Shown: positions 26,802-36,185, numbered from the stretch's first letter. The stretch: DNA of 64,000 bases from Oceanitalea stevensii (GCF_014837105.1 NZ_JACSPO010000001.1:1121662-1185661); one strand, 5' to 3'. The notes: generated by a model not told the origin, from the letters alone. Numbers and translations are program-made.

Positions 26802-26814
26802 TGCCGGGCGCGGC

Positions 26815-27825
26815 TCACCGGCCGGCGCGCACCACCGTCACGTAGGAGCGGGTCGCTCCCGGGGCGAGCCGCACGACCTCGCCGTCCTGCTCGGCCTGCG
26901 CACGGCCGCCGTCCCGCGAGGTCGAGGGCTCCACGCCGAGCACGTTGACCCCCGGCGTCGGGTCGCGCCAGAGCACCAGCAACGGGAACGTGGGCACGGA
27001 CTGCTCCACCTCGAGCCACTCACCACCGGGCGCCCGCACCGTCGTCCTGGCGGTGCTCCCCGCCCGCGGCCGGCAGTACAGGACGGTCTCCGGTGCCACC
27101 ACCGGGGCGTCCAGCGTCCACGGCAGGGGCTGCCACCCGTCCGTACGGTCCCGCTCCCCGACCGCGTCGGCGGTCGCCGTGACGACCGTCCCCGGCTGGA
27201 CGAGCGGGTACCCGAGGTTGAGGTGGTGGCGGAACATGTGCCCGGCGGGTGTGAACCCCTCGTTGCTCACCGTGTCCTCGACACGGAGGACGGCCGCCGT
27301 CGTGCTCGCGACGATGCGTCGCCGCAGCCGGAGCGTCGGCGCACCGAGCCCCGCCTCGACGACGTCACCCGTCAGCTCGACCGCGCGGTCGTCGCCGTCG
27401 TCGACGAGCCGCCAGCCGACGTTCTCCGCGGGGACGTGCCCCACCCGCCCGTGCAGGCCGTGCCGGACGCCGTCCACCTCGGAGGGCGCACCCGTCGAGC
27501 TGAGACCGCACGTGGTCAGCAGGCCACCACCGAATGTCCTCGTCCAGCCGGCGCCCTCGGGCTCGTGCCGGGCGGAGCTCACCGGTCCGCGGGAGGAGCG
27601 CCACGCGAGGGGCAGGCCCTCCGCGTCCGCCCATCCGATGTCCATCGCCCGGTCGAGCAGAACCTCGAAGGAGATCCCCCGCGGGTTGCGGACGGCGAGA
27701 ACGGGCGCGCCGCGGCCGGGTCCGTCGTCACGCACGAGACGCTCCACGGACACGAGCTGGTCGGTCGCACCGACGAGGCTGCGCAGGCCGTCAGGCAGCG
27801 GGACGGAGTCACCCCCGAAGCCCAT
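26815..27825 (-). CDS. DUF4432 family protein, mutarotase-like
   Basis: 336 residues. Beta-sandwich family related to aldose 1-epimerases: FEVLLDRAMDIGWADAEGLPLAWRS, GGGLLTTCGLSSTGAPSEVDGVRHGLHGRVGHVPAENV, and MFRHHLNLGYPLVQPGT with its histidine pair. It is the last gene of the sugar-uptake operon and probably changes the anomer of the imported sugar. The ATG at 27825 shares its A with the permease stop (TGATG). DUF4432 genes often accompany sugar catabolic operons. Confidence 0.88.
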   Translation of the reverse strand: MGFGGDSVPLPDGLRSLVGATDQLVSVERLVRDDGPGRGAPVLAVRNPRGISFEVLLDRAMDIGWADAEGLPLAWRSSRGPVSSARHEPEGAGWTRTFGGGLLTTCGLSSTGAPSEVDGVRHGLHGRVGHVPAENVGWRLVDDGDDRAVELTGDVVEAGLGAPTLRLRRRIVASTTAAVLRVEDTVSNEGFTPAGHMFRHHLNLGYPLVQPGTVVTATADAVGERDRTDGWQPLPWTLDAPVVAPETVLYCRPRAGSTARTTVRAPGGEWLEVEQSVPTFPLLVLWRDPTPGVNVLGVEPSTSRDGGRAQAEQDGEVVRLAPGATRSYVTVVRAGR

Positions 27826-28853
27826 CAGCCCGCTCCCCGCACCTCGGTGGCCGACGCCCGCCGCGCGCCGATGGCGATGGCGGCAACGAGCACGGTGCCG
27901 GTGAGGACGTACTGCCAGTAGGACGCGACACCGAGGAGGTTGAGAGCGTTGGCCAGGACGGCGAAGAGCAGCGCTCCGACCACGGTCCCGAGCATCGTGC
28001 CGCGGCCACCGCGAAGCGCGGTGCCGCCCACGACGACCGCCGCGATGACGTCCATCTCGAAGCCCATGGCCATGTTGCCCTCGGCCGAGGCGAGCCGTCC
28101 GGCCATGAAGACAGCAGCGAGGGCGAAGCACACGCCGGCGACGACGAACACGACGACCTTCGCCCGGTTGACCGGGAGCCCGGCGAGCACCGCGGCGCGC
28201 TCGTTGGAGCCGAAGGCGCGCACCGTGCGGCCGAAGTACGTGCGCTTGAGCAGGAGGTATCCGACCACGGCGGTGACGGCGAAGACGAGGAACGGCACGG
28301 GGACCCAGCCGACGGTGCCGGTCGTCAGCGCCCGGTAGTTGCTCGAGGTGATCGGGACGACCGAGCCGGAGGTCCAGATGAACGCCAGGCCGAGGAAGAG
28401 GTAGAGCGTGCCGAGCGTGGCGATGAACGGGGCGATCTTGACGTAGGTGACGAGCAGCCCGTTGACGAGCCCGAGCGCGGCCCCGATGAGGAGCGCCAGG
28501 CCGATCGCGCCCCCGATGGTCGTGTGCGGCAGCACCGTCGCGACGGCGATCGAGCTCACCGCGATGATGCCGCCGACGGACAGGTCGAGCAGTCCACCGG
28601 CGATGAGCAGCGTCATCCCGACCGCCGCGAGACCGACGAAGGACGCCTGGAACAAGAGGTTGGACAGGTTCCCCGTCCCCCAGAAGGCCGGCCGGGCGAG
28701 CCCGACCGCGATGCAGAGGGCGACGAGCGCGACGACGAGGTACTGCTGCGAGACGACCCGCCACACCGCCTCGGCAAAGCCGGGGCGACCGCCGGAACGG
28801 GTCGGGCCGTCCGGGGGTGTCTGAGCGGTGCTGAGCTGGTCCGTGGTGGTCAC
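27825..28853 (-). CDS. Ribose-type ABC transporter permease (second)
   Basis: 342 residues, BPD_transp_2/RbsC family with about nine hydrophobic segments. Family signatures include GMTLLIAGGLLDLSVGGIIAVSS, FIATLGTLYLFLGLAFIWT and FGSNERAAVLAGLPVNRAKVVVFVVAGVCFALAAVFMAGRL. With the preceding permease it probably forms a heterodimeric channel. The GTG at 28853 overlaps the first permease stop as GTGA. Confidence 0.93.
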   Translation of the reverse strand: MTTTDQLSTAQTPPDGPTRSGGRPGFAEAVWRVVSQQYLVVALVALCIAVGLARPAFWGTGNLSNLLFQASFVGLAAVGMTLLIAGGLLDLSVGGIIAVSSIAVATVLPHTTIGGAIGLALLIGAALGLVNGLLVTYVKIAPFIATLGTLYLFLGLAFIWTSGSVVPITSSNYRALTTGTVGWVPVPFLVFAVTAVVGYLLLKRTYFGRTVRAFGSNERAAVLAGLPVNRAKVVVFVVAGVCFALAAVFMAGRLASAEGNMAMGFEMDVIAAVVVGGTALRGGRGTMLGTVVGALLFAVLANALNLLGVASYWQYVLTGTVLVAAIAIGARRASATEVRGAG

Positions 28854-29887
28854 GAGATCCTCCCGACGAGCATGCGGCGGACGGCGGCCCGCTGGGCGCC
28901 GTCGATGCTGAGTGCGAACACGAGCAGGGCGCCGAGGGCGACGTACTGGTAGAACGAGGGGACGTTGAGCAGGTTGAGGCCGGAGTTGATCATCGAGAGC
29001 AGCAGCGCGGCGACGAACGTGCCGGCGATGCGCGGTCGTCCACCCGCCATGCTCGTGCCGCCGAGGACGACGATGGCGATGGCCTGCAGCTCGAGGCCCG
29101 ACGCGACGGAGCCGTTGACGGCACCGAGCTGGCTCGCCAGGAGCACCCCGCCCACACCCGCGGAGGCGCCCGCGACGAGGTAGGCCCACAGGAGCACCCG
29201 GTTGACGCTGATGCCCGTGTCGACGGCCGCCTCGGGGTTGTCCCCGACCGCGACGACGTGCTTGCCGAAGCGCATGCGGCCGAGCACGAACACGGCCGCG
29301 GCGCCGAGCACGACCGCGAGGAGGAAGGGCACCGGGACCCCGAGCACCGAGCTGGTCGAGACCGACTTGAAGCCCACCGACGCGATCATGATCGGCGCGC
29401 CACCTGTGAAGAGGAGGACGAGGCCACGGAAGACGCTCATCGTGCTCAACGTGGCGATGAAGCCCGGCACCCGCAGCTGGGTGACGATGAGGCCGTTGAC
29501 GAGCCCGAGCCCGGCGCCGACGGCGATGCCGACGATCGCGCCGACGAGCGGACCGGCCGCGTTGACGGCGGCCGCGGCGACGCATGCGGCCAGAGCCTGG
29601 GCCGACCCGACCGACAGGTCGATGCCGCGGACCGCGATGACGAGGGTCATGCCGTAGCCGACGATCGCCAGGATCGCGGCGTTCACGAGCACGTTCGTCA
29701 CGTTGGACGACGACGAGAAGTTCGGCACGACCAGGAGCCCGGCGAGGAGCACCAGCAGGAACGGGATGAGGACGCCGGCGTTCTGCAGGAGGCGACGGCG
29801 GTGGTCCGCCCGTCTCGCCCGCTCGGCGGACCGCGCGCGCTCGTCGGCGACCAGGGCGGCCGCAGCTGTCGTGGGTGCCTCAGGCAT
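28850..29887 (-). CDS. Ribose-type ABC transporter permease (first)
   Basis: 345 residues, RbsC family: GYGMTLVIAVRGIDLSVGSAQALAACVAAA, FIATLSTMSVFRGLVLLFTGGAPI, VGDNPEAAVDTGISVNRVLLWAYLVAGASAGVGGVLLASQL. The N-terminus has a cytoplasmic arginine-rich stretch (RARSAERARRADHRRR). The start overlaps the end of the ATPase gene by eight bases. Two different permeases in one ribose-type operon, rather than one that homodimerises, is a common variant. Confidence 0.94.
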   Translation of the reverse strand: MPEAPTTAAAALVADERARSAERARRADHRRRLLQNAGVLIPFLLVLLAGLLVVPNFSSSSNVTNVLVNAAILAIVGYGMTLVIAVRGIDLSVGSAQALAACVAAAAVNAAGPLVGAIVGIAVGAGLGLVNGLIVTQLRVPGFIATLSTMSVFRGLVLLFTGGAPIMIASVGFKSVSTSSVLGVPVPFLLAVVLGAAAVFVLGRMRFGKHVVAVGDNPEAAVDTGISVNRVLLWAYLVAGASAGVGGVLLASQLGAVNGSVASGLELQAIAIVVLGGTSMAGGRPRIAGTFVAALLLSMINSGLNLLNVPSFYQYVALGALLVFALSIDGAQRAAVRRMLVGRIS

Positions 29888-31397
29888 GGGTGATCTCCTC
29901 CGCGGTCTGACCGACAGATGCTCCGACGATGTTCTCCTCGGTCACGTCACGGCCGTGCAGCTCGGCGACCTGACGGCCGGCGAAGTAGACCGCGCAGCGC
30001 TCGGCGATGGCGGCGAGCTCCGGAGCGTCCGAGCTCGACACGATGACAGCCACGCCCGACTCGGCGAGCTGTCGGATGAGCTGGTAGATGTCGACCTTGG
30101 CGCCGACGTCCACCCCTCGGGTCGGCTCGTTGAGCAGCAGGACGGAGCACCCGGACAGGAGCGCCCGGCCGAGGAGCACCTTCTGCTGGTTGCCGCCCGA
30201 GAGGTTCCCGATGAGCTGTCGGCCGTGCGGCACCCGGATACGCATGAGGTCGCGCAGCCGCGTGAACTGTGCCCGCTCGTCGCTGCCGACCGGCAGGAGC
30301 CGCTGACGGAGCGGGAGGGCGGACCTGTCCCTGGAGACCATCGCGTTCTCGGTGACGTCGAGGTGGGGCAGGATCCCCTCCCCCTTGCGGTCCTCGCTCA
30401 GCATGAACAGCCCGTTGCGCATGGCCTCCCGGCTCGAGCGCAGGCGGACGGGGCGACCGTCGATGCGTACCTCCCCGCCCATCGCGACGAGGTCGCCGAA
30501 GAGAGCGCGGGTGAGCTCGGTGCGGCCCGAGCCGACGAGGCCCGCGAGCCCGAGGATCTCCCCGGCTCGCACGGTGAGGCTGACGGGGCTCGCGACGCCC
30601 GGCACCCGCAGCTCACGGACCTCGAGCCGGACGGCGGCGTCACTGGCGCTGCCCGCAGCTCGGTCGAGGGTCTGGGGCTTGCGGCCGAGCATGTGCTCGA
30701 CGAGGCGCGCCTCGTCGAGCTCGGCGGTGGGCGCGTGCGCGACGAGCTCGCCGTCGCGGAGCACGGCGACGTCGTGGCAGATCTCGAAGATCTCCTCGAG
30801 GTGGTGGGAGACGTAGATGATCGCCTTGCCCTGGTTCGCGAGGCGGCGCACGATGCCGTGGAGGCGGCCGATCTCCGCTCCGTTGAGAGCGGCGGTGGGC
30901 TCGTCCATGATGAGGACGTCGAACTCGCGGGACAGCGCCCGCGCGATCTCGACCATCTGCCGGTCCCCGACCGTGAGGGACGAGACCGGCCGGTCCGGGT
31001 CGAGGTCGAGACCGAGCTGGTCGAGGAGCTCGGCCGTCCGCCGGCGGGTGCCGGGGCCGTCCACGACCCCCGCGGTCGTCGACTCGTGCCCGAGGAACAC
31101 GTTGTCCGCGATGGACAGCTGGGAGACCAGGCGGAACTCCTGGCTCACCACGCTGATCCCCGCGGCCTGGGAGTCCGCCGAGCCGCGGAACGTCCGGGGC
31201 CGGCCCTGGACGGCAACCTCACCCCGGACCGGCGTCTCGATGCCGCCGAGGATCCTGATCAGCGTGCTCTTCCCTGCACCGTTCTCGCCGACCAGTCCGA
31301 GGACCTGGCCCGCGCGCAGCTCCAGTGACACTCCCTTGAGCGCGCGGACGCCGGGGTACTCCTGCACGACGTCCTTCACCCGAAGCACTGTCGTCAT
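29880..31397 (-). CDS. Sugar ABC transporter ATPase, RbsA type (two ABC domains)
   Basis: 505 residues. The first ABC domain has Walker A GENGAGKST, signature LTVGDRQMVEIARAL and Walker B VLIMDEPTAAL. The second has a degenerate Walker A (GLVGSGRTELTRAL), as is normal in RbsA/MglA proteins, signature NLSGGNQQKVLLGRAL and Walker B LLLNEPTRGVDVG. It powers import of a monosaccharide. The ATG at 31397 (MTTVLRVKDVVQEYPGVRALKGV) is the family start; the frame upstream covers a repeat and hairpin. Confidence 0.95.
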   Translation of the reverse strand: MTTVLRVKDVVQEYPGVRALKGVSLELRAGQVLGLVGENGAGKSTLIRILGGIETPVRGEVAVQGRPRTFRGSADSQAAGISVVSQEFRLVSQLSIADNVFLGHESTTAGVVDGPGTRRRTAELLDQLGLDLDPDRPVSSLTVGDRQMVEIARALSREFDVLIMDEPTAALNGAEIGRLHGIVRRLANQGKAIIYVSHHLEEIFEICHDVAVLRDGELVAHAPTAELDEARLVEHMLGRKPQTLDRAAGSASDAAVRLEVRELRVPGVASPVSLTVRAGEILGLAGLVGSGRTELTRALFGDLVAMGGEVRIDGRPVRLRSSREAMRNGLFMLSEDRKGEGILPHLDVTENAMVSRDRSALPLRQRLLPVGSDERAQFTRLRDLMRIRVPHGRQLIGNLSGGNQQKVLLGRALLSGCSVLLLNEPTRGVDVGAKVDIYQLIRQLAESGVAVIVSSSDAPELAAIAERCAVYFAGRQVAELHGRDVTEENIVGASVGQTAEEITHA

Positions 31398-31410
31398 CGC
31401 TCTGTCTCCA

Positions 31411-31440
31411 TCCTTCACGGCCGGGTCCTTCACGGCCGGG
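31411..31440. repeat. Tandem 15-bp direct repeat upstream of the ATPase gene
   Basis: TCCTTCACGGCCGGG occurs twice without a gap (31411-31425 and 31426-31440), immediately next to the hairpin arm at 31437. Confidence 0.8.
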
Positions 31441-31471
31441 TGGGGGCGGCGTCCCCGCACGCCCCCACCCG
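31437..31471 (-). terminator. Intercistronic hairpin between binding-protein and ATPase genes
   Basis: Arms 31437-31448 and 31460-31471 pair perfectly (12 bp) around an 11-base loop. It begins nine bases after the binding-protein stop inside an operon, so it probably reduces read-through or protects the upstream mRNA, giving more binding protein than transporter. It need not be a full terminator. Confidence 0.7.
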
Positions 31472-31479
31472 TCGTCGTC

Positions 31480-32502
31480 TCAGTCCTGCGCGGCGCGGGA
31501 CTCGCGGAAGTCGTCCAGGTTCTCCGCCGTGACCATCTCGACCGGGAAGAAGATCGTCTTGCTGGCCTCGTCGTCGTACTCGACCGTGCCGTCGAGCAGC
31601 GCGAGGACGGTCTCCACGGCCTTCATGCCCTGGCCGTACGGGTCCTGCGCGACCGACGCGCTCATCAGGCCCTGCTCGATGAGGTCGAGCGCGCCGTCGG
31701 CACCGTCGAAACCGATGAGGATGAACCCGTCGGCGACGGACTTGCCAGCCGTCTCCATCGCACGGTGCGCGCCCATCGCCGAGTCGTCGTTCGCGGCGTA
31801 GATCACCTCGAGGTCGGGGTTCGCGGACAGCATGTCCTGCGCGGCCGCGAAGCCGCCGTCGACGGTGTCGTTGCCGTCGAGGCTCGACACGATCTCGAAG
31901 TTCTCGTGCGCCTCGATGGTGGAGACGAACTCGGCGACCCGCTCCTCGCCGACGACCGAGCCGGCGTGCAGCTCGATGACACCGACCTTGTGCGGGCCGG
32001 GGACGTCCCCGAGCTGCTCGATGACGTAGTCGGCGGCGAGCGCGCCGCCCTCGACGTTGTTGGACTGGATGTAGGCGTCGTAGTCACCGGCCGTGCCGAT
32101 GTCGGCGATGACGACCGGGATCTTGGCGCCGTGCGCCGCGTCGATCGTCGCCGGGAGGGCGGACGGCTGGACCGGGGTGACGATGAGGCCCGAGATGCCC
32201 TGGTTGACGAGGTCCAGGCTGCCGGAGACCTGCTGCTGCTGGTCGGACTTCTGGTCGACGACCGTCACGTCGACGCCCGCGGCCTCGGCGCCGGCCTCGA
32301 CGCCCGCGGCGTAGGACTGCCAGTAGGGGTTCTGCAGGTCGTACACCGAGTACCCGAGGGTGAGCGGGTCCTTGGCCTCGAACTCGGTCACCGGGGCGTC
32401 GCCGCTGGCGGCGTCGGCAGCGGGCTCGTCGGCGCCGCTGGCGCAGGCAGTGAGCATCAGGCCCGCGACCGCGAGGGCCGCGACGGAGGTGAGGGTACGC
32501 AT
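31480..32502 (-). CDS. Ribose-type sugar ABC transporter substrate-binding lipoprotein
   Basis: 340 residues. Signal peptide with lipobox LMLTAC, then a type I periplasmic-binding fold: LTLGYSVYDLQNPYWQSYAAGVEAGAEAAGVDVTVVDQKSDQQQQVSGSLDLVNQGISGLIVTP, DLEVIYAANDDSAMGAHRAMETAGK and ILIGFDGADGALDLIEQGLMSASVAQDPYGQG. It captures the sugar outside the cell for the two permeases. The exact ligand cannot be read; the operon context (D-lyxose-isomerase-like enzyme) suggests a pentose or mannose-like sugar. Confidence 0.94.
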   Translation of the reverse strand: MRTLTSVAALAVAGLMLTACASGADEPAADAASGDAPVTEFEAKDPLTLGYSVYDLQNPYWQSYAAGVEAGAEAAGVDVTVVDQKSDQQQQVSGSLDLVNQGISGLIVTPVQPSALPATIDAAHGAKIPVVIADIGTAGDYDAYIQSNNVEGGALAADYVIEQLGDVPGPHKVGVIELHAGSVVGEERVAEFVSTIEAHENFEIVSSLDGNDTVDGGFAAAQDMLSANPDLEVIYAANDDSAMGAHRAMETAGKSVADGFILIGFDGADGALDLIEQGLMSASVAQDPYGQGMKAVETVLALLDGTVEYDDEASKTIFFPVEMVTAENLDDFRESRAAQD

Positions 32503-32542
32503 GGGGTCTCCTTTGACGGAACTGACAGGTGGGTGGAGGGGG

Positions 32543-33292
32543 CTAGCGGATCGCCGTCGCGAGGCGCCCGGAATTGGCGGCGGGTGCGACGAAGGCGTTG
32601 TCGTGGAGGCCTGCCCAGGAGGGCAGGGGGGCGGGGTTGCCCTGGGCGTGCTCGGTGGGCTCGTGGCTGAAGGTCGAGACCTCCCGCACGACGAGCGGCA
32701 CCGGTGAGTCCGCCGGGCAGCGGAAGGCGTGCAGGTGCTTGCGGTGCATGACGAACTTCGGGTCGCCGGCGCGCAGGCGGACGTAGCTGGTGAGCTCGGC
32801 GTAGGAGTCCTCCCGGCCCGCGGGGAGGGCGACTCCCTCGGGCCAGGCAGCGCCCTCGGCCATCGGGGAGAACTCGACGACGTCCTCGTCCCCCACGGAC
32901 ACCGGGCGGTGGGAGTAGAACACCTCCATCTCGCCGAGCACGACCTCGTAGCTCTCGGTCTTGCGCTGGTGGAAGTGCGGCGGGCAGAACTTCCCCGGGT
33001 GCACGATCATCAGCTTGTCGCACAGGCCGCCGTACTCGGCGTGGCCAGCCCCCGCGGTCGGCAGGCCGTCGACGGCGGGCTCGTTGAGCGCCTCGAAGAT
33101 CACCATGACCTCGTACGGCTCACGGGACCACAGGCCGTTGGTGAACGCCTCGTACTGGTCGTCACCGAAGACGATGCCGGCACTGTCGTTGACCATCTCG
33201 GCCGTCACGGGGTAGCGCAGAGCACGAGCCAGGCTCGCCGCCTCGTTGAGCCACTCGTCGTACTCCCGGCGGGTGACGTGGTCCCGATTCAC
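32543..33292 (-). CDS. Cupin sugar isomerase, D-lyxose ketol-isomerase-like
   Basis: 249 residues. A cupin fold with metal site H-X-H-X4-E at His106, His108 and Glu113 (KFCPPHFHQRKTESYEV) and a later histidine in HRKHLHAFRCP. The site, the preceding KLMIVHPG strand and the N-terminal helix region match the D-lyxose isomerase family (PF07385), which interconverts D-lyxose and D-xylulose or D-mannose and D-fructose. The GTG at 33292 has AGGAGG seven bases upstream. First gene of the operon, directly behind the operators. Confidence 0.78.
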   Translation of the reverse strand: MNRDHVTRREYDEWLNEAASLARALRYPVTAEMVNDSAGIVFGDDQYEAFTNGLWSREPYEVMVIFEALNEPAVDGLPTAGAGHAEYGGLCDKLMIVHPGKFCPPHFHQRKTESYEVVLGEMEVFYSHRPVSVGDEDVVEFSPMAEGAAWPEGVALPAGREDSYAELTSYVRLRAGDPKFVMHRKHLHAFRCPADSPVPLVVREVSTFSHEPTEHAQGNPAPLPSWAGLHDNAFVAPAANSGRLATAIR

Positions 33293-33361
33293 AGGATCCT
33301 CCTCGTGCAGTCGCTGCGGGCGGCTGGGCTGCCGTGCCCGGTGTCGAACGTTTGTCATCTT

Positions 33362-33389
33362 TGAACCGGTTCACCTATGAACCGGTTCA
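33362..33389. promoter_or_regulatory. Two tandem LacI-type operators, TGAACCGGTTCA
   Basis: The perfect 12-bp palindrome TGAACCGGTTCA occurs at 33362-33373 and 33378-33389, with centres 16 bp apart. Both lie just downstream of the -10 box of the sugar operon, and the regulator gene ends 40 bases away. They are very probably the binding sites of that LacI-family protein. Confidence 0.88.
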
Positions 33390-33418
33390 ACAATGGCCCG
33401 TTGTCGTGCCGGTGTCAA
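33390..33418 (-). promoter_or_regulatory. Promoter of the sugar operon
   Basis: On the minus strand, consensus TTGACA (33413-33418) and CATTGT (33390-33395) are spaced 17 bases apart. The first operator starts immediately after the -10 box, so repressor binding would block initiation. Confidence 0.7.
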
Positions 33419-33429
33419 ACCGCCGGAGG

Positions 33430-34482
33430 TCACGGTTGGGCAACGACGCTGGACCCGCGGACGACGAGCCGGGGCTCGAAGGCGATGTGTTCGCCAGGTG
33501 CCCGCTCGTCGGCCCGGACGAGCAGGCCCGCCGCGGCGGTCCCCATCTCGAAGGCAGGCTGGTGCACCGTCGTCAGCGGCGGGTTGAGGGCCGGGGCGAA
33601 GTCCGCGTCGTCGTACCCGACGAGGGCGACGTCCTGCGGGACCCTGGTCCCACGTCGCTGCATGGCCAGGAGCGCGCCGAGGGCGAGCATGTCGTTCACG
33701 CACATCACCGCCGAGACCAGCCCCGCAGCGAGCAGCGGCTCGACCGCACGGGCACCCTCCTCGACGGTGAGGTCGCCGACGACGACGTCGACCACGACGT
33801 CCGAGGCTCGCAGGCCGCGCTCGGTGACGGCCTGGACGGCCCCCTCACGCCGCTCGGCGCACCACGACACCGAGGTCGGACCGTTGACGAGCGCGATGCG
33901 GCGGTGGCCCTGGTCGACCAGGTGACCCATCGCCTGACGAGCGCCCTCGACGTTGTCGAGACTCACCCAGGCACCGGAGGAGCCCGCCGCCTGCCGCTCG
34001 AGCGTCACGACACCGAAGCGCCGGTCCTCGAAGGCCGCCCAGTCCTCGGCACGCTCGACGATCGGCGCGATCACCAGACCGTCGACGCCCTGGCTCTCCA
34101 GCACCCGCAGGACGTGCCGCTGGCGGGCGGGGTCCTGCCGGGTCGAGCCGACGACCATCGTGAGCCCTGCGCCGTCGGCGACCGTCTCGATGCCGCGGAG
34201 CACCGATGCCCAGAACGGGTTCCCGACGTCGGGGACGACGACGCCGATGAGCTCGGACCTGCGGCTGCGAAGCTGCCCTGCCGCCCGCGACGGCACGAAC
34301 CCGAGCTCTCGCATCGCGCGCTCGACACGCTCGCGCGTCTTGGGCACCACGCGGTCAGGATTGTTGAGGACGTTGGAGACGGTACCGAGGGACACGCCGG
34401 CCATCGCCGCCACCTCGCGGACCCCGACCGACCGACCGGGCCGTTCCGGCGTGTCAGATTCTGCAGCCATTGCTCTCGTCAT
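33430..34482 (-). CDS. LacI-family transcriptional regulator
   Basis: 350 residues. N-terminal LacI helix-turn-helix and hinge (VGVREVAAMAGVSLGTVSNVLNNPDRVVPKTRERVERAMRELGFVPSRAAGQLRSRRSELIGVVVPD), then a sugar-binding core with CVNDMLALGALLAMQRRGTRVPQDVALVGYDDADFA. It probably represses the adjacent transporter/isomerase operon through two TGAACCGGTTCA sites and is released by the imported sugar or a product. The ATG at 34482 (MTRAMAAES) or the ATG at 34470 may start; neither has a strong ribosome site. Confidence 0.94.
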   Translation of the reverse strand: MTRAMAAESDTPERPGRSVGVREVAAMAGVSLGTVSNVLNNPDRVVPKTRERVERAMRELGFVPSRAAGQLRSRRSELIGVVVPDVGNPFWASVLRGIETVADGAGLTMVVGSTRQDPARQRHVLRVLESQGVDGLVIAPIVERAEDWAAFEDRRFGVVTLERQAAGSSGAWVSLDNVEGARQAMGHLVDQGHRRIALVNGPTSVSWCAERREGAVQAVTERGLRASDVVVDVVVGDLTVEEGARAVEPLLAAGLVSAVMCVNDMLALGALLAMQRRGTRVPQDVALVGYDDADFAPALNPPLTTVHQPAFEMGTAAAGLLVRADERAPGEHIAFEPRLVVRGSSVVAQP

Positions 34483-34646
34483 ACCCGTTCGTCGCGGTGT
34501 CGTGGGTCTCCCCCGGCAGAGGCTCACAGTACGCGGGCGGGTTCCACCGACGGCGCCGTGGCGCGGCCAGGGGCTGTGCAGGCGTGCCCCCGGGCAGCCG
34601 TGAGCCGCTCCCGCCGCACGGGCGCGCCGGGAGGACGAGCGAGCCG

Positions 34647-36185
34647 TCAGAGGCGCTTGACCAGCGGGAAGGTGATCGTCTCGCGGATGCCCTGGCCCGT
34701 GAGGGCCATGAGGAGGCGGTCGATCCCCATGCCCATGCCACCGGCCGGCGGCATGCCCTGCTCCATCGCCTGGAGGAAGTCCTCGTCCAGGACCATGGCC
34801 TCCGGGTCGCCCGCCGCGGCCACGAGCGCCTGCGCCGCGAAGCGCTCGCGCTGGACGACGGGGTCGACGAGCTCGGAGTAGGCGGTGGCGAGCTCGAAGC
34901 CGCGCACGTACAGGTCCCACTTCTCCACGACGCCCGGCACGGAGCGGTGCTCGCGGGTGAGCGGGGAGGTGTCCACGGGGTAGTCGCGCACGAAGGTCGG
35001 GGCGTGGAGGTGGTCGCCCACGAGGTGCTCCCACAGCTCCTCGACGACCTTGCCCGCCGTGTAGTGCGGGGCCACGGGCACCTCGAGGCGCTCGGCGTGG
35101 CGGGTGAGCTCCTCGAGGGAGGTCTGCGGGGTGACCTCCTCGCCGAGGGCGGCGCTGAGCGAGGGGAACAGGGACAGCTCGTCCCACTCGCCCCCGAGCT
35201 CGTACTCGCTGCCGTCGGCCAGGGTGACCGTCGTGGTGCCGAAGGCGTCCTGCGCCGCGCGCTGGACGAGGTGGCGGGTGAGCTCGGCCATCGTGTCGTA
35301 CGAGCCGTAGGCCTCGTAGGCCTCGAGCATGGCGAACTCCGGGGAGTGGCTGGAGTCGGCGCCCTCGTTGCGGAAGTTGCGGTTGATCTCGAAGACGCGG
35401 TCGATCCCGCCCACGACGGCCCGCTTGAGGAAGAGCTCGGGCGCGATGCGGAGGTAGAGGTCGACGTCATAGGCGTTCATGTGGGTGACGAAGGGCCGTG
35501 CGGCGGCGCCACCGGGCTGCACCTGGAGCATCGGCGTCTCGATCTCGAGGAAGTCGCGCTCGTCGAGGTTGCGCCGCAGCGACCTCACGACGGCGGCGCG
35601 GGTGCGGACCATGTCGCGGGCGGCCGGGCGCATGATGAGGTCGAGGTGGCGCCGACGCACGCGCCCCTCCTCGGAGAGCGCGACCTGCTCGCCGTCCTCG
35701 GTCTCGTAGGTCTTGGGCAGCGGGCGCAGGGACTTGGCGGCAAGCCGGTAGGAGTCGGCGAAGATGCTCAGCTCCCCGCGGCGGGAGGCGATGACGCGGC
35801 CCTGGACGAAGAGGTGGTCCCCGAGGTCGACGTCGGCCTTGAAGGAGGCCAGCGCCTCCTCCCCGACCTCCGCGCGGGAGAGCATCGCCTGCAGGCGGGT
35901 GCCGTCCCCGCTCTGGAGCGTGACGAAGCACAGCTTGCCCGTGTTGCGCAGGTACATGACCCGGCCGGCGACGCCGACGACGTCGTCCGTCTCCTCCCCC
36001 GCCTCCAGCCCGGTGTACCTCTCCCGGACGGCGGGGATCGTCGTCGTCACCGGGAGGGTGACGGGGTAGGGGTCGACACCCTCGGCCAGCATCCGGGCGC
36101 GCTTCTCGGCACGCACCCGGACCTGCTCGGGAACGTCCTGGTCGTGGTCCTCGGGGGCCGGCACGGTGGGGGTCGTCTCACTCAC
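34647..36185 (-). CDS. lysS: Lysyl-tRNA synthetase, class II
   Basis: 512 residues. OB-fold anticodon domain ([25 protein letters not shown]), class II motif 2 ([29 protein letters not shown]) and motif 3 ([26 protein letters not shown]). Charges tRNA-Lys. Stands at the end of the conserved pan/fol block, as in mycobacteria, but a kinase and an AEC transporter separate it from panD here. The 164 bases between it and the LacI gene hold no clear hairpin. Confidence 0.96.
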   Translation of the reverse strand: MSETTPTVPAPEDHDQDVPEQVRVRAEKRARMLAEGVDPYPVTLPVTTTIPAVRERYTGLEAGEETDDVVGVAGRVMYLRNTGKLCFVTLQSGDGTRLQAMLSRAEVGEEALASFKADVDLGDHLFVQGRVIASRRGELSIFADSYRLAAKSLRPLPKTYETEDGEQVALSEEGRVRRRHLDLIMRPAARDMVRTRAAVVRSLRRNLDERDFLEIETPMLQVQPGGAAARPFVTHMNAYDVDLYLRIAPELFLKRAVVGGIDRVFEINRNFRNEGADSSHSPEFAMLEAYEAYGSYDTMAELTRHLVQRAAQDAFGTTTVTLADGSEYELGGEWDELSLFPSLSAALGEEVTPQTSLEELTRHAERLEVPVAPHYTAGKVVEELWEHLVGDHLHAPTFVRDYPVDTSPLTREHRSVPGVVEKWDLYVRGFELATAYSELVDPVVQRERFAAQALVAAAGDPEAMVLDEDFLQAMEQGMPPAGGMGMGIDRLLMALTGQGIRETITFPLVKRL

